NCBI RefSeq assembly: GCF_905404315.1
Contig: NC_066286.1
Location: forward strand, 627,501-691,500
From: Leptidea sinapis
Taxonomy: Eukaryota > Arthropoda > Insecta > Lepidoptera > Pieridae
Direction: 5' to 3'
Length of the DNA: 64,000 nt
In this document: piece after piece, positions 33,769 through 47,213 of the stretch
Position numbering within the stretch: position 1 is the first letter of the stretch
Layout: every line of letters begins with the position of its first letter
The notes under the pieces: model-generated
The model's input: the letters and a program-made list of their open reading frames with translations, nothing else
Databases searched by the model: none
What the model was told of the DNA's origin: nothing
Translations under genes and position numbers: made by a program

Positions 33769-35214
33769 TTGAATTTAATAAATTTCATTAATATGAGTTT
33801 TAGAAGTTCTCCCATAACTAATCAGGTCATAGTTAATAATTGAATCTGCTAGAGCTGTGTTAATTAATCTCATAGTAGTGTGTGGCAGCTTTGGTTTTAA
33901 TATAAATAGTTAATTGAGTATAGGTCGTAGTTTAAAGCACACACATTCAATATTATGCAGTTTCCAGTTGAATCTGTTGTCAATTATAAGGCCTAGATAC
34001 ATATGCTGACTTACAAGATCTATTTTTTGGACAACGACAGATCAGACTAATTATTTCAGTATTCAAGCATTGATGGGTGTGAGCAATGATAGTTGGCGAA
34101 GTAGAGGTGAGATATGTGAAAATGAATATGTATAATTTTAGTTTTTTGAGTAGTAGAAATACTATGCCGACATCATGAGCCTATTTACACAATAGAGTAA
34201 TGTTATTTTGCATAGTTATTTCTGCAGCTTCTAAGTCTTTATGAGCTACCATAAGGCATGTGCCATCAGAAAATTGTACAATGTTACACATGTTGTATAA
34301 TGTTACACATATCATTAACATAAAGTTAATACTCCGTAGGTCCTATGGTCGATCCCTGAGCGTTTCCTTTATTTGTTGTGATCATGTTGCTAAATTTATT
34401 GGCTACTTTGACTTTCACGCATCTATCTTCATTGTAACTCTATTAAAACTAGAAGTGGTCCTAGTATGCGATATTGTGCAATAGTATTTTATTATTAAGC
34501 ATATCAAACGCCCTGCTAAAATCAATAAATAGAGCTAAAACGAGAAGTTTATTATAAAGCGTTCTATTTACATCATCTGTTCGCAATAACTGGGTAGTGC
34601 TTTTCTTTTTCTGAAAACCGAACTGGTTTTTAATAATTATATCATGTGATATCAAAAATTTGTTAATTTGGTTACATAGAAATCCTTCAATTATTTTATC
34701 TAAGCAAATAGTACATTAAAGCAAGTAGTAGTAGGGGTCGGTTATTATTTTAATCATTACGGCTGCCTTTTTTACATATGGGTCTTTAGAATCCTATTTT
34801 AAGAGAATTTGGATAACGCGCTTTATAGCGTCAAATAATTAAATCATAAAACCCTTTTTAGTACTTATTTAATAAAAGTATTATATATATATAGATCTTT
34901 GAATAACAAATTGAAGGTTTGCTTAGGTGTTTTCGTAAAAATAAACTGATTAAAACAAGTTATGAACGCTCTTCCATTAAAGTCTGATTTGACAGGAGCA
35001 CAGAGTAGGTACATTTTTGTTAATTCGTTCTTGCGCACATGCCAAGGGCCTTGTCTTTAGTAGTTTCATGTTGGGTATTTATTTTCAGTACTTTGATTTA
35101 CAAAAAAGTCGAATAAAGTATTCTCATCATATCTTTCATCAATTAAATTTTCCTTTTCTGTATGGTTCACTATTTTTTTAAAGTTATTAAGAACACGATT
35201 CACTTTCCGCTAAG
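33769..35214 (-). pseudogene. LINE reverse-transcriptase relic (mirrored unit 1)
   Basis: Mirror of 8595-10040; has one extra base relative to the left arm near 35015. Confidence 0.7.
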
Positions 35215-35219
35215 AAAGT

Positions 35220-35910
35220 AGCAACTTTTTAACCGACTTCAAAAAGGAGGAGGTTCTTAATTCGTCGGTATGTTCTTTTTTTTATGTTTGTTACCTCAAA
35301 ACTATCGACTGGGTGAACCGATTTTGATAATTTTTTTTATTTGAAGGCTGGTGCTTCCCGTGTGGTCTCATTGTAATTTTGTCCAGATCTGACAGAGGCA
35401 TCAATGAGAAAACCATAAAAAGTCTTAAATTTCCTATGCGTACGTATAGAAGTAGATGATATATTTACGAATAACTCAATATCGCGCTAACCGATTTTGA
35501 TGATTCTTTTTTTATTGGAAAGGATATACTTAAAGGATAGTTTGGTGAGTTTGGTTAGGCTCTGATTACGGAATCCATGACAAAGTTACGGAACTATTCA
35601 ATTCTTAGGAGCAAAGTAACGATACTCGGCCGAATCTTTTTTATGATATCCGGATATTTAAGTCATCTACCATAACATAGTTATGGTCAAGTAATTATAA
35701 TAGTCGAAATGATGATCAATGGGACGCCTTAACGACTTACAGTAAGGGTGCGATCTGTGGCAGAATTTTTGTCTGTTATCAAATTGCAAAGCACTTACGT
35801 TCATTGCTCACCTACAACTATGTATTGGATGACACCGACTCCAAAAATAACCATAATCGCAACAAGAATTAGATTAATCAATTAGATTCTATAAAAATAC
35901 GCAATAATTT
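35220..35910. repeat. Interspersed repeat (mirrored unit 1)
   Basis: Mirror of 7900-8590. Confidence 0.65.
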
Positions 35911-36044
35911 TTATACTTTTTAGTGCACATTATATTTTTTTTTTGAAATGTTACTTACACTTTGTACTTCTCCTTTGTAAGTCAATTATATATTTAGGAT
36001 ACATAAAGTTTCTAAGGTGCTGTTCACGCATTTTTACAATATAG

Positions 36045-36480
36045 TTGCCTTTAAATGTACATAAAAATGTAACATTTATAGAAAGTATTGTGTGTGTTAA
36101 GAAGTTTGAATGTATCACGGGCAAAAGAAGTATAGGTAATCGCTGTAAGATAGGTTTATGTGCGGAGTACAGACCGCCCGATACTCATAAAAACAGATTT
36201 GTATTATAACTATGTAGTGTTATTGGTAAATATTTAGGTACAAATAGTTACGTGTTAATTTTAGACGTCAACTTCGATTTCAGAAAATATAGTAACACAG
36301 TAAGCAATTACTTAAATTCTGTAATTTGCGGAGCCGGCCGGAGCGGGCCGCTAGTGTCCTATATCGATCATGTATTTATTCGAAATGCTTATAGCCATAC
36401 TGGGCTGAGCGCAGTAATTAACAGCGCGCCAGCTGATACCGACTGGTTCGAGGAGCTGTTTCACCAGATCAGACCTCATA
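36045..36480 (+). pseudogene. LINE endonuclease fragment (mirrored unit 1)
   Basis: Mirror of 7330-7765; a G-to-T change at 36207 introduces a stop that the left arm lacks. Confidence 0.7.
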
Positions 36481-36509
36481 TCTGTAGTTGTAGAGGACTA
36501 CAGTGTGGT

Positions 36510-36919
36510 TTTTAAAGTTTCTCCCACGTTCAACCAAGCTACGTGTGCCTTTTTGTGCGGTTTTCGAGAACGATATGACATGGGTACGTTCAAAAGAGCG
36601 AGTATAACTTGTGGTAACCCCATATTGATAGGAGCCAGACAATCTCTTGCCATTCGCATCAGCTTTCTGTTTTATATTGTTGGAAACAATATGAAATACG
36701 AACATCGAGCAAAGATCCATTTTATACCATAGTGTTATAGCTACCTAGCCAGCGTTGAATGTTGAACACAATCACAAGCCATGGATAAATCTTAGAAGTC
36801 ATCAAAATATCATTGTTTGATGCCTTGCATCCTTGAAAAATATTTCTGAATAGCTCAACACCTGCATCTATAATTGAATGTCCCCCAGTAAAGCAAAACT
36901 GTTTCATATCATGAAGTGG
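36510..36919 (-). pseudogene. LINE reverse-transcriptase fragment (mirror)
   Basis: Mirror of 6891-7300; reads GGHSIIDAGVELF with Ile for Thr. Confidence 0.65.
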
Positions 36920-37304
36920 CTTACCTTAGCTTATATTTTTTTAAATCTTATTAAGGTTTGGTAATACTAAAACAGGATAGTGTAGTTTTCTTAAGTCTAA
37001 GAAATTTGGAATAAATTTAAAGGTACCATGTCAAGAACAGTGTCAGACAAGAACCATGCATCATTGTCTTCTATATAATCTACTATACTATAAGTACTTA
37101 GCCTTCCAATACATACCTAACTACTTTACTTTAGAGTATTATATTCCAATTTCTTTTCGAAAATAAATAGTATTTTTGAAGTGAAACTTCTTTATCATCG
37201 TTATACACATAAATTCATAAGATTTAACGGGGGAGAAAATGAGATAGGAGACATTATACAATGTTTCTTATGTTCGCGGTTCTCTTTGTGCTGGTTTTTT
37301 TTCT
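36920..37304. other. No gene recognised (mirror)
   Basis: Mirror of 6506-6890. Confidence 0.4.
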
Positions 37305-37769
37305 TTGCCTTATACGAGGGCCTGTGGAGTTGCAATCAACTCTAATTCAAATGACGGAGTCCGTGTTACTCCACAAATGGAACTCAATACACAACAACTG
37401 GAATCACTATCAGTTCAACTTTCTAAATTAGGAGGAATATGTGCATGTAAAACCAAATTAGATAATAGTATTTCAGTATTCATTGTAGCTACCTACATTT
37501 CCCCCATCCAATCAATAAATGCGATTTTTGAATTCATTCACGAAAATTTAAGTAAATGCACACCAGAAGTATCACGCAAGCTCAAAAAAGATAAAGATAA
37601 AATTCCGATGATTCTGAGTTGGGATTTTAATGTAAATCTTTCATCGGATACAGCGAGTCTGTTGGTTGAGTTTTTGGACGCCAAATTTAATTTGAAAATG
37701 TGCAGCAGTCGCAATGTATCAACAAGAAGATCAAAAACAGTAATTGACAGAGTATTCCAAAGATAATAT
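37305..37769 (+). pseudogene. EEP endonuclease-like fragment (mirror)
   Basis: Mirror of 6041-6505 with the WDFN box. Confidence 0.65.
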
Positions 37770-38854
37770 ATTGACCAAATTAAAACCAAAGTATTTATTT
37801 CATAGTTTAGTTACTTTCCTCCTGTATCATATATCGAAAATGTATGCTCCGAGTCTGAATAAATCTATGTAATATTTACGACCATTACTAAGAACTACAA
37901 TTACTCTCTTCCCGAAATTTGCATTCGTCTCGTTATCTTGAAGCCAAAATTTTTGAAGGTTTCATTTCTTGGACACGTTTTTTTTGTTATTAAAGATATG
38001 ATAATTATTTTTATTACGAAATTACATATCTGTTTACTAATTACATTGAAAATACGGCGAAATAGTATGTATTACACAGTAAAAATCAATCGCAGTGGCC
38101 CAAAATAATGGACTATTAGAAGTTATTTTCCTAATTTTTGAAGTTGTGGTTTCAAACCGGATGCAACCGAATAAAACTACAGGTAAGAGACACAAATACA
38201 AAAATGTGTAGGATGAAGCCGGCAAAGAATGAGACAGAAATATGCATACTATTTTATTTTTATGTATGACGCTAGTAGGTATACCTTAATATATTCTTAT
38301 GTCATACGCACGACTTATAACTGCATAGACACCAAGAGAACATAAATATGGTAGCGCTGTTAGTAATGTCTTTCATAGCGGTTGAAATCATGTGTCATCC
38401 TAGCAACATGTACCAGCACTTCATATGCAGTTTAGAGGTTCATGCACAATGCAGGTTTCACTTCTGACATGTTTACTTTGTACACACGCAACTTTTTTTT
38501 GTATGAAACGTATATAAAAAGTGAATAACACAGTGAGAACATAATATTATGTAGTAATAGTTTTTGTGGTTAATTTGAATATTATTTATTTGGCTATGTT
38601 AATCGATTTCCACGTATTTCAGGCTGTTTTTTTGGATTTACTTTTTAGTAATTTACTGATGAATAAATTAAAAAGTCTAAAACTCTGAAAGATCGGCGTC
38701 TTTTACAACACGAATCTAACGTAAATCACGTTGTTTGTATACAATAACCAAGTTTGTTTATCAAGCAACATGTAACAAAAAAATTTATAATGATGTCTCG
38801 AGTATTGTCAGCTAAAAAGGGTACTCGCCGATTTTATACTGCTGATTGTAGCAT
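37770..38854. other. No gene recognised (mirror)
   Basis: Mirror of 4956-6040. Confidence 0.4.
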
Positions 38855-39190
38855 ATCATACGGTTGGACGGCTACCTAGTTTTCGTTGACCCTGTGAGGT
38901 CGTATTATATCGGTCGTTGAAGGTGTATGATCTTCGATGTGTGAGATTCGCGTTGGTGCAATAACCAGTTGTATCAGAAGAAATGCTAAGGCGAAGTCGT
39001 GAACAGATCTCCCTGCATGATCGGTGGTCCGTGAGCATAGCCAATCGTCGTGGTGGATGTTAAATTACTGATACTGAATACTCAGGCATCGAGAACAAAT
39101 ATCCTTCCTAACGTAAAAGCACACGCCAGCCCGTGATATGAAGGAGTTTTCCAAATAATACCCTGGGTATGAGAGATAAGATATATCAGC
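38855..39190 (-). pseudogene. LINE endonuclease fragment with inner inversion (mirror)
   Basis: Mirror of 4620-4955. Confidence 0.7.
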
Positions 39191-39686
39191 CAGAGAGGAT
39201 ATATCTGTATCGCGGTCAAAAAGAGCAGTGCCGGCTTCGCCGTCTTGACCGAAGTAAATAAATAAATTTCGTTTATTTCAAAGCATACATAATTATACAT
39301 TTTAGTGGTTGGGACTTCCCAGTTAGTTGTCTTCCCAGACACTTGTGTTGGAAATATCTCGCAACTTCCTTAGCGGATTCATGCTATTTGATAAACAAAT
39401 ATTATGTATCCGCAAAAATGATAAATAACCAAATTTTACAATTATCGCACAATTAGAACAACTCTGGAAAGTGTGTATGTGTGAGTGTGAGTGTGTGCAT
39501 GTGCGTTTTAGTTTGGACCTTTAATTGGGTTCCATCTATAGACTGCGTGTGTTTGTCATGTCAGTCTGATCAGAAGATTTTCCACTTCATCATAAGCAAG
39601 ACAATTTAGTCATTGATATAAAGATTTTCTGTATAGATGTAATGTCATTGGATATATATTTAGGTCACGATTTATTTTATTACACA

Positions 39687-40010
39687 CTAGCTTTTGCCCG
39701 CGACTTCGTCCGCGTGGGATAATTACTATTGGCAGCATTTTTTATTTCTTAGGAATCGTTGCAAAAAATACACACACGAACTGCCTAGATACAAAGTTTT
39801 ATGGAGACATCTTCGATAGTGACCAATTTCCATACAAACTTTCGTCCCCTACTTCAACCCCATAATTTATTTTTTACCACAAAAGGTAGCCTATGTCCTT
39901 TTCAAAGCTTTATTTTATATGTGTATTAAATTTCATCGAAATCGGTTGAGTGGTTTAGGCGTGAAAGCGTAACAAACAAACTTACATTCACATTATAATA
40001 TTAGTAGGGA
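39687..40010 (-). mobile_element. Non-autonomous Helitron (mirror)
   Basis: Mirror of 3800-4123; CTAG end at 39687-39690. Confidence 0.8.
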
Positions 40011-40169
40011 AGTACGCTGATTGACAGCCAAACTGTCGTTCAGCAAAAGTAGTGCGGACAGTACGAGTCTGGTAATGGTGGGAGCTACTTTATCATTTCT
40101 TCTACTGTGCGTGATCTAGCGAAAGTGACTTGTGGACGACCAAAACGATGGTACATTAACTTTCCTAAT

Positions 40170-40735
40170 TGTCAAAAGATTAAAATTCAAATAAAGTGAA
40201 TCAGTTGGAAATCTTAAAGGATTGAAGTACCTACATGACTTTCAGAAGTGATCTTTGAGCTCTTTCCAATTCTAAGAGGTTTATTTTTGTTGCGCCGCCC
40301 ATATTGGGATGCAGTAGGTGATCACTGATTGAGCCAAAGCGATGTATATTGTAATAAGCGATTTAAAACTCCAGAGACGTTTTCTCATCCTGGTTATGAC
40401 CAGTTCGATTTGGGGATGCGAACTTAACCTTTGGTCAATCAGGATGCCGAGATATTTGGTACAGTCATCCTTTTCTATTGAGGGACAATTAGAAGTCAAA
40501 TCGTGTGGGTAGAAGCATGAATGGATGAATTGATATAGAAGTCTTGAACGGGCTGGTATCTGTCATGTGATAGATTTTGGTTTAACCAATTTGAGACTCT
40601 TTCAAGGCCCATCTTAGTCTTCCTCTGTTCGGTTTCCTACGAGATACCAGAGAAAATAATGGCTGTGTCATCTGCATAATTGAATATACTCACCCCGTTG
40701 ATCTAGAGATGACATAGGTCGTTATTTTTGGTTTG
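40170..40735 (-). pseudogene. LINE reverse-transcriptase fragment (mirror)
   Basis: Mirror of 3075-3640; YADD at 40667-40678. Confidence 0.75.
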
Positions 40736-40879
40736 ATTCCCCTACAGGATTGAGCTTTTGATTACTGTTTGTAAAAATATAATATTATTAATTATAAATT
40801 ATATATAATATTAATTATAAGTTTAAGCAGAATTGTCAAATTTTAAGTAGAGGTATTTGGTGAGTATTGCATAATTAAG

Positions 40880-41170
40880 ATTATTTTTTTGATGTTTGCT
40901 TGAGTTCTCGTAACAGCCTTCGTCATGCTCGCTTTAATGTCACTGCTTGTGGCGGCGCCATGGAACGGATCGTCCCCTTCCCTAAAATTTGGTTGAGAGA
41001 GGCGATGGCAGGCTCATGCGTCATGCTCGTGAACGGGCGCTGCTTGTGGTGGCAGGATGATCCTGTTGCCGGAGACTCGGCTTCAGATTCTTAAAAGTTA
41101 TTATGTATATTATAATTATATATACACACATCAAAAAAGTCAAAGCAACATGCATGATATTACAAATTTA
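40880..41170. repeat. Dispersed repeat (mirror)
   Basis: Mirror of 2640-2930. Confidence 0.55.
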
Positions 41171-41289
41171 CCATTTATATTAGTTAATTTCTAAGTCTTT
41201 ATTCACTCAAAGTGCATAGGTATGTAAAATTTTTTGTTATTGATGACATACTGGCTGGTTGTATAAAAAAATTCCATTATGTTTTGTGT

Positions 41290-42572
41290 TTTTCATAAAA
41301 TGAAATGAAAGGAAATTTGTTAGAATTTAAGTGCGTTTTTATTGCTACGTTAAGTCTTGATCGACAAATGAAATGCAAAGAGCTGCAGGGATGTTGCAAG
41401 CGGGAAGTAATAAATCTCAGGTATCTCGGCATTTTGGCTTTCATAGAAGTGTTATTTGTCATCTTTGGCAGCGCGACAATAATACAAGGGAACCCGCTGA
41501 ACAGCATTCAGGCCGTAAAAGGAGTACAACCACTCGGCATGACCGGTACATACAAGTGACTGCAAGACGCCAGCCGATGTTACCCGCTCGAGAGATAAGT
41601 TTGAGGCTACAAAATTCAAGTGGTGTTGATGTAAGTCCCCAAACTGTGCGAAATCGACTGCATGAGTACGGCCTACGAACTCGACGTCCAATTAGGTGCC
41701 CACTGATACGTCACGGAAATCGCGCTCGTCGAAATGTATGGTGTAGAGAACGCAGAACATAGAACTCATCCTGGGGATGAGTCGCAATTCGGGTTTAGGC
41801 CTGGTTTGAAGGGTGCGAGTGTACCGTCGGCACGGAAATACTGAAAGGCTCAGGTGTATTCAGGAAGTTCATCCATACAGCGGCTCAACAGTTATGGTAT
41901 GGGTGGGTATTATGAAGAACAGGCGAACTGAGCTCGTTTTTGTTAATGGAAACATGAGCGCTGAAAATTATCTTGAGAATATTTTGTCCATCTCCATCAT
42001 CATTCAGTCCATCCATTTGCACAAACCTTTGGCTCCGTTTATTTATTTTTTTACGTTTTATTTTACGTTAATGCATGTCAATGCGCGTTCACATACAGCT
42101 CGACGAACCAGTCAATTCTTGGCAACGGAGAACGTCCGGGTATTTCCCTGGCCTGCACAATCGTCAGACCTCAACTTCATAGATCACGCATGGGACATGC
42201 TCCAGAGACGTGACAACAACCCAACGGCTGGAGGATTTGCTACAATTCCATTGGGAGCGAATACCGCAAGATGACTTAAACAGTCTCATTAATTCAATGA
42301 ATAATCGTTGCCGACAAGTTCTGAATTGCAGAGGAGGCCATACCTTGTATTAAATTATCCTCTTCTTTCACAATAAATTAATTTTCTTTACAAATTTCAT
42401 TTTATTTAAATTATGTTTAGTTGCTTATGTACCTTAGTTTGTGCAGTATATTCTAATATTGCTAATTTCTGTTATTAAAAGAACTTAAAAAGACAACAGC
42501 TGTTATTTTTACATCATAGGAGCCTAAAAATATTATTTTAAAAATAAAATACAACGTTATAATGTGAAAAAC
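41290..42572 (+). pseudogene. Tc1-type transposase copy B (mirror)
   Basis: Mirror of 1238-2520 with the same lesions, including Val for the second catalytic Asp. Confidence 0.87.
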
Positions 42573-42602
42573 CATACTTAAATTTAAATTAGTACATTAG
42601 GG

Positions 42603-43465
42603 CATCGCGCTCGTCGAAATGAATGGTGAAGAGAACGCAGAACATGGACCCAGGAACAATGGGATAAAATTATGTTTTCCGATGAGTCGCGATTCGGGTT
42701 TAAGCCAGATACAAGAAGGGTGCGAGTGTACCGTCGGCTTGGAAATACTGAAAGGCTCAGGTTTATTCAGGAAGTTTATCCATACAGCGGCTCAACATTT
42801 ATGGTATGGGCGGGTATTATAAAGAACAGGCGAACTGAGCTCAAATGACGCCATCACATGAACGCTGAAAATTACATTGAGGATATTCTCAGACCCTATA
42901 TCCATCCATTTGCACAAACATTTGGCTCCGATTTTACGTTAATGCATGACAATGCGCGTTCAGATACAGCTCGGCGAACCAGTCAATACTTGGCAACGGA
43001 GAACGTCCGGGTATTGCCCTGGCCTGCACAATCACCAGACCTCAACCCCATCAAGCACGCATGGGACATGCTCCAGAGACGTGTTTTGAAGGCCTTGGAC
43101 GGAGTGACAACAACCCAACAGCTGAAGGATTTGCTACAAATCCATTGGGAGCGAATACCGCAAGATGACATAAACAGTCTCATTAATTCAATGAATAATC
43201 GTTGCCGACAAGTTCTGAATAGCAGAGGGGGCCATACTTTGTATTAAATTATCCTATTCTTTCAGAATAAATTCATTTTTATTAGAAATTTCATTTTGTT
43301 AAAAAAAAATTAATTGCTTATGTACCTTAGTTTCTGCAGTAGGTATATTCTAAAATTGTTGAATTCTGTTATTAAAAGAATTTATAAAGACAACAGCTGT
43401 TATTTTTACTCCATAGGACCCTAAAAATATTATTTTAAAAATAAAATACGTTATAATGTGAAAAA
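42603..43465 (+). pseudogene. Tc1-type transposase copy A (mirror)
   Basis: Mirror of 345-1207 with Lys for the third catalytic residue. Confidence 0.85.
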
Positions 43466-43809
43466 CAAAGGTTTTTTTTGATTAAAGGCGTATAGTATTA
43501 GCGATGTTTCAAATCTCCGCTAAGTGATTATGAATGAGACAGTTACCGTTTTTACATAGTATATATGTAGTAAGTATGTGTAGCAAAAAAATATTTAAAA
43601 ATTGTACCGTAACCTCCGTAACCGTAAACAAATATTTATAAAAAAGTGATCCAAACTTCAAGGAAACAAAAAAGTGTAACATTATAACATAGAAAAGAGC
43701 AAAAATTCGAAGTAAGAACAGTGTATGACCTATCAGTTTTTGCAAATTATATTTAAATAAGAGTGTGACAGTCGTCAATTTGAATATTAGTAAAAGTGAA
43801 ATATACATA

Positions 43810-44130
43810 ATAATTATTATTGTACATTAATATTCTGCATAATCACAGCGTTATTACATGCTTTGCCATCTAGCGAACGACGCTGAACTTCCTGCGTGGA
43901 TTCTTTACGCCGACACGTTGGTGTAAAAGGGTGTTAGTGTTAGTGCTAGACAGGTCCGCTAGGTGGCGAATTTCAACCGATAACAAATGACTCGCTGATT
44001 AGGTACAATGAACAAATGGTTGAAAACTTTAATTCGAATTTTGAAGCACAATCATATGATTTAAAGAAATGAAAAAAGTATTACCAATGACTTAAAAATT
44101 ATATGAAGACAAAGTTTTTATTCGCTTAAA
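43810..44130. other. Single-copy flank, no gene seen
   Basis: First non-palindromic sequence. Contains a short inverted pair, GCCATCTAGCG (43865-43875) and CGCTAGGTGGC (43967-43977), perhaps a small degraded element. No coding signal. Confidence 0.35.
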
Positions 44131-45341
44131 CCGTCGCCGTTGTGTCAAAACTAAATAAGTAGTACTTTTTGCAAAAATCACTTTATTGGTTATTCCTAAA
44201 GTCGAAATTACGCTCGATTTTTTGGTTAGTTGAAGTTGCAATCGTTTCGAAATTCACAAAAATAATCACGTTTTACAATATTTGTGACATAAATAAATAG
44301 TAACACTATGATACTACATCATTTGCGTGGCAAAACTTAATAACGTAGGAAATAAATAAATATCTGTAGCAAATTCACTAAAAAACTTTTAATAAAATCA
44401 ATAAGTTCTTTTATTTAGTTCTGCCACAATTATCTCTTATGGTCCTGTGACATTTATAACATGTCAAAACTAAATAATTTCACTTATTGGTAAATGTTTG
44501 AGTTTATCATCAATATGTATGACCGTTACTAAATAAGTTCTATTATGTGATATATATAAATAAATATAAGTTTATAATAATATAATATATAACTTTTTTT
44601 CTATATTCATGAATGATCTGCCAGTCCGACCTCCAAGTAATATTTAAGGTGTTAATATTTTGGCACAGACAGACGAAGAACTTATATGAAGACGAAAATT
44701 TAAAATTCTGATAGTACAACAATTTTAAAACAGAAAAAGAACAAAAAATATTTCACACAAAATCGTTGTGTCGTTGTTTACGAATAGAATTAATGACTAA
44801 ATATCAAGTCAAAATAAATACTAACACAACAAAAAGTGAAAAATTGGTGCAACAGCTGCCTTCAAGAGTTAAAAATAATTCTTATCAAGTAAACAAAATT
44901 TTATTATAGAAGAAACTACTGATGCTGAGTCAATACAAGATATTTTATCAAAAGGGAAAAATAAAGATATTTTATCAGAAACTGAAATGAAAAATGTGAG
45001 ATAGAAGAAATCAGACTCTAAAAAGTGGAAAAGAAATAAAGAAATGTAAGTAAAGAGAAGATGTTATGAAGACCGAGAACGAAAAATTAATCTGGCTAAA
45101 ATACTTAAGAGTCTTACGAACATTCACGTTACACTAATTGCAGTTTTAAATGTTCAGAATCATTCTCCCACACCAACCGCATTAAAATTTGCAATGAATA
45201 CTGGGGAGAAGAAGATCTTAAACAACAAAAAGAATTCTTACGCAGACGTTTTATTTTTAAAGAAATAAAAAGTAGCTTAAAAAAATTACCACCGGGAAAA
45301 TAAATGGAATGGCTACAGTGTATGTACGAGTTTGTAAATGT

Positions 45342-46690
45342 ATGTGGCCGGACTTGCGCTTTGTAGAGCGCTTGAATGTTGGCCGGCTTGAAGTATTGCC
45401 ATGCTGTATTTATGAAGCTCAGTTTTTTCGAAGCCAATTTGGCTTTGCTCTAAGATGACCGCGGCAATTGGCAATCGCTCGAGATTTCGAGACCCAGAAT
45501 TCTGATGCTAGGCGAGGCTGTAAGAGAAGTGTTGTCAAAAAGCGGTGATACTACAAATGGGGTTCTTTTAAAGGTAAACGCGCAAACTTGAGTCTTCTTG
45601 GGGTTAAATTGGATAAGGTTCAATTTACCCCATTCCGCGACCTTCTCAAAAGAGGACTCGATAGACGACACAAGTTTCTCCCGGCACTGGTCAACAATAT
45701 CCCGAGAGAGACCTGCATGTCCCATGTATAAGGTATCACCAGTACTGTCGCATGCATAGCAATGTATATTGGAGGTGTCCAAAATAATATCATTGATATG
45801 CAGAAGAAACAGTGTAGGAGATAGCATACAGCCTTGGGACACTCCAGCGTTTATGGGCTTCGGTGTCGAGCAATAACCGTTGACAACGACCTCAGTGAGG
45901 AAGCTAGAGGTCCACTTGCATAAGCGCTCGGAAAGCCCAAATGATGGAAGTTTTGAGAGAAGTGCCCAGAGTGATACACAATCAAATTCCTTCGCTATAT
46001 CCAGGCTAACTGCCAGGCCTTCCCCCTTGCTTTCGATAGTCACCGCCCATCTATGTGTTAGGTATACCAGAAGATCGCCTGCCGACCGACCGTGGCAAAA
46101 GCTGTACTGTCGGTCGTTGATCAACTGTTGACCTTCTAGTTATACCAAGAACTGGTGGTTAATTATGCTCTCCATGATTGTGGAGAGCAGGGAGGTAATA
46201 GCTATAGGCCTCTAGTTTGTCGGATTCGAACTGTTTCGTTTTATTTTGGTCCGGATGGACAAGGGCTGGCTTCCATAAATCAGGGACGACGCCTTTTGAA
46301 TATGAGTGCCGAAATAAACGCTTTAGCACCGGCGTCAAATCAGGGGTACACGTTCTGAGCATGATTGGAGAAATACTATCCAGCCCGCACGATTTCTTGA
46401 CGTTCAACTAAAACATTGCTCGCCGAACAGTTTTCTGTATGAACAGTACTTCAGCCATAGAGCTCTGACACCGCAGGGTGGTTGGCGGTACTTTTCCGTT
46501 GTCGTCAAGAAGCAAGTTGGCGGCAAAAAGAGCGCACAGAAGGCTTTCTCTTTTGATGTATGGGCCAGGGTGTCATTCCTCATGTGCAACGCCAGCACGA
46601 ACGGCTGGTTGAAGTTACCAAGAGCAGTTTTCGACAACGACCAGAACTTGCGTGTTCCAGTCGGGTAAGTGGAAAGCTGCTCGTTAATTT
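45342..46690 (-). pseudogene. Jockey-type LINE ORF2, RT domain (dead)
   Basis: Minus strand. 46159-46407 has DSISPIMLRTCTPDLTPVLK, a typical entry to the RT domain. 45450-46124 reads QYSFCHGRSAGDLLVYLTHR, AVSLDIAKEFDCVSLWALL (first catalytic Asp) and GVSQGCMLSPTLFLLHIND. It then has CYACDSTGDTLY, where the YADD box has lost its first Asp to Cys. The thumb (EKLVSSIESSFEKVAEWGKL) and KKLSFINTAWQYFKPANIQA follow after frameshifts. The 3' end is truncated. Same family as 54561-55460. Confidence 0.85.
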
Positions 46691-46891
46691 AGGAAATAAA
46701 TGAAAAGGAGGTCACCCCCTCTCTCAGCTTGACATAAATTATTAGATTAGTTAAGTACTTAATTCAATAAGTCTGTGGAAATTTGGAAAAAAATGTGACA
46801 GAAGGCAAAAGCTGTAGTTATCGATCTCAATATACTCTCATAATTATATTGAGTATGTGGATAAAATCAATAACTAATGGTAAGAACTAAA

Positions 46892-47213
46892 TCTTATATA
46901 TAAAATTCTCGTGTCACAATGTTCGTTCTCGTACTCCTCCGAAACGGCTTGACCGATTCTCATGAAATTTTGTGAGCATATTTAATAGGTCTGAGAATCG
47001 GCCAACATCTATTTTTCATACCCCTAAGTAATAAGGGTTGTTCACCCTTAAAATGTTTTTTTTAATTTTTGAACGAAATTTTTTGTTTTTATTTTTTTAT
47101 AATGTGGCATTAAAAAATTCATATAACTTCAAATTTTCACCCATCTACGATCAACAGTTACTTTTGTATCGCGATTTTAATATCGGCAATACAACGTTTG
47201 CTGGGTCAGCTAG
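46892..47213 (+). mobile_element. Non-autonomous Helitron
   Basis: Begins TCTTATATATAAAATTCTCG at 46892 and ends GCTGGGTCAGCTAG, with CTAG at 47210-47213, inserted between A and T as Helitrons do. The internal AACGGCTTGACCGATTCTCA and ACAACGTTTGCTGGGTCAGC blocks are ones I recall from abundant lepidopteran Helitrons. Non-coding. Confidence 0.75.

Larger units (their letters stand above)
30539..36635 (-). repeat. Mirrored tandem unit 1
   Basis: Inverted counterpart of 7175-13270; holds Kazal copy 4 and the short unit-1 form of intron 1. Confidence 0.85.
22168..43809 (-). repeat. Right arm of the palindrome
   Basis: Reverse complement of 1-21641. Position 22168 mirrors 21641 and position 43809 mirrors position 1. 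Beyond 43809 the sequence is single-copy in this window. All elements of the left arm recur here in inverted order and orientation, including two Kazal genes on the minus strand. Variants that distinguish the tandem units in the left arm mostly recur in the corresponding mirrored unit, so the arm was copied as a block after the tandem duplication. Confidence 0.97.
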
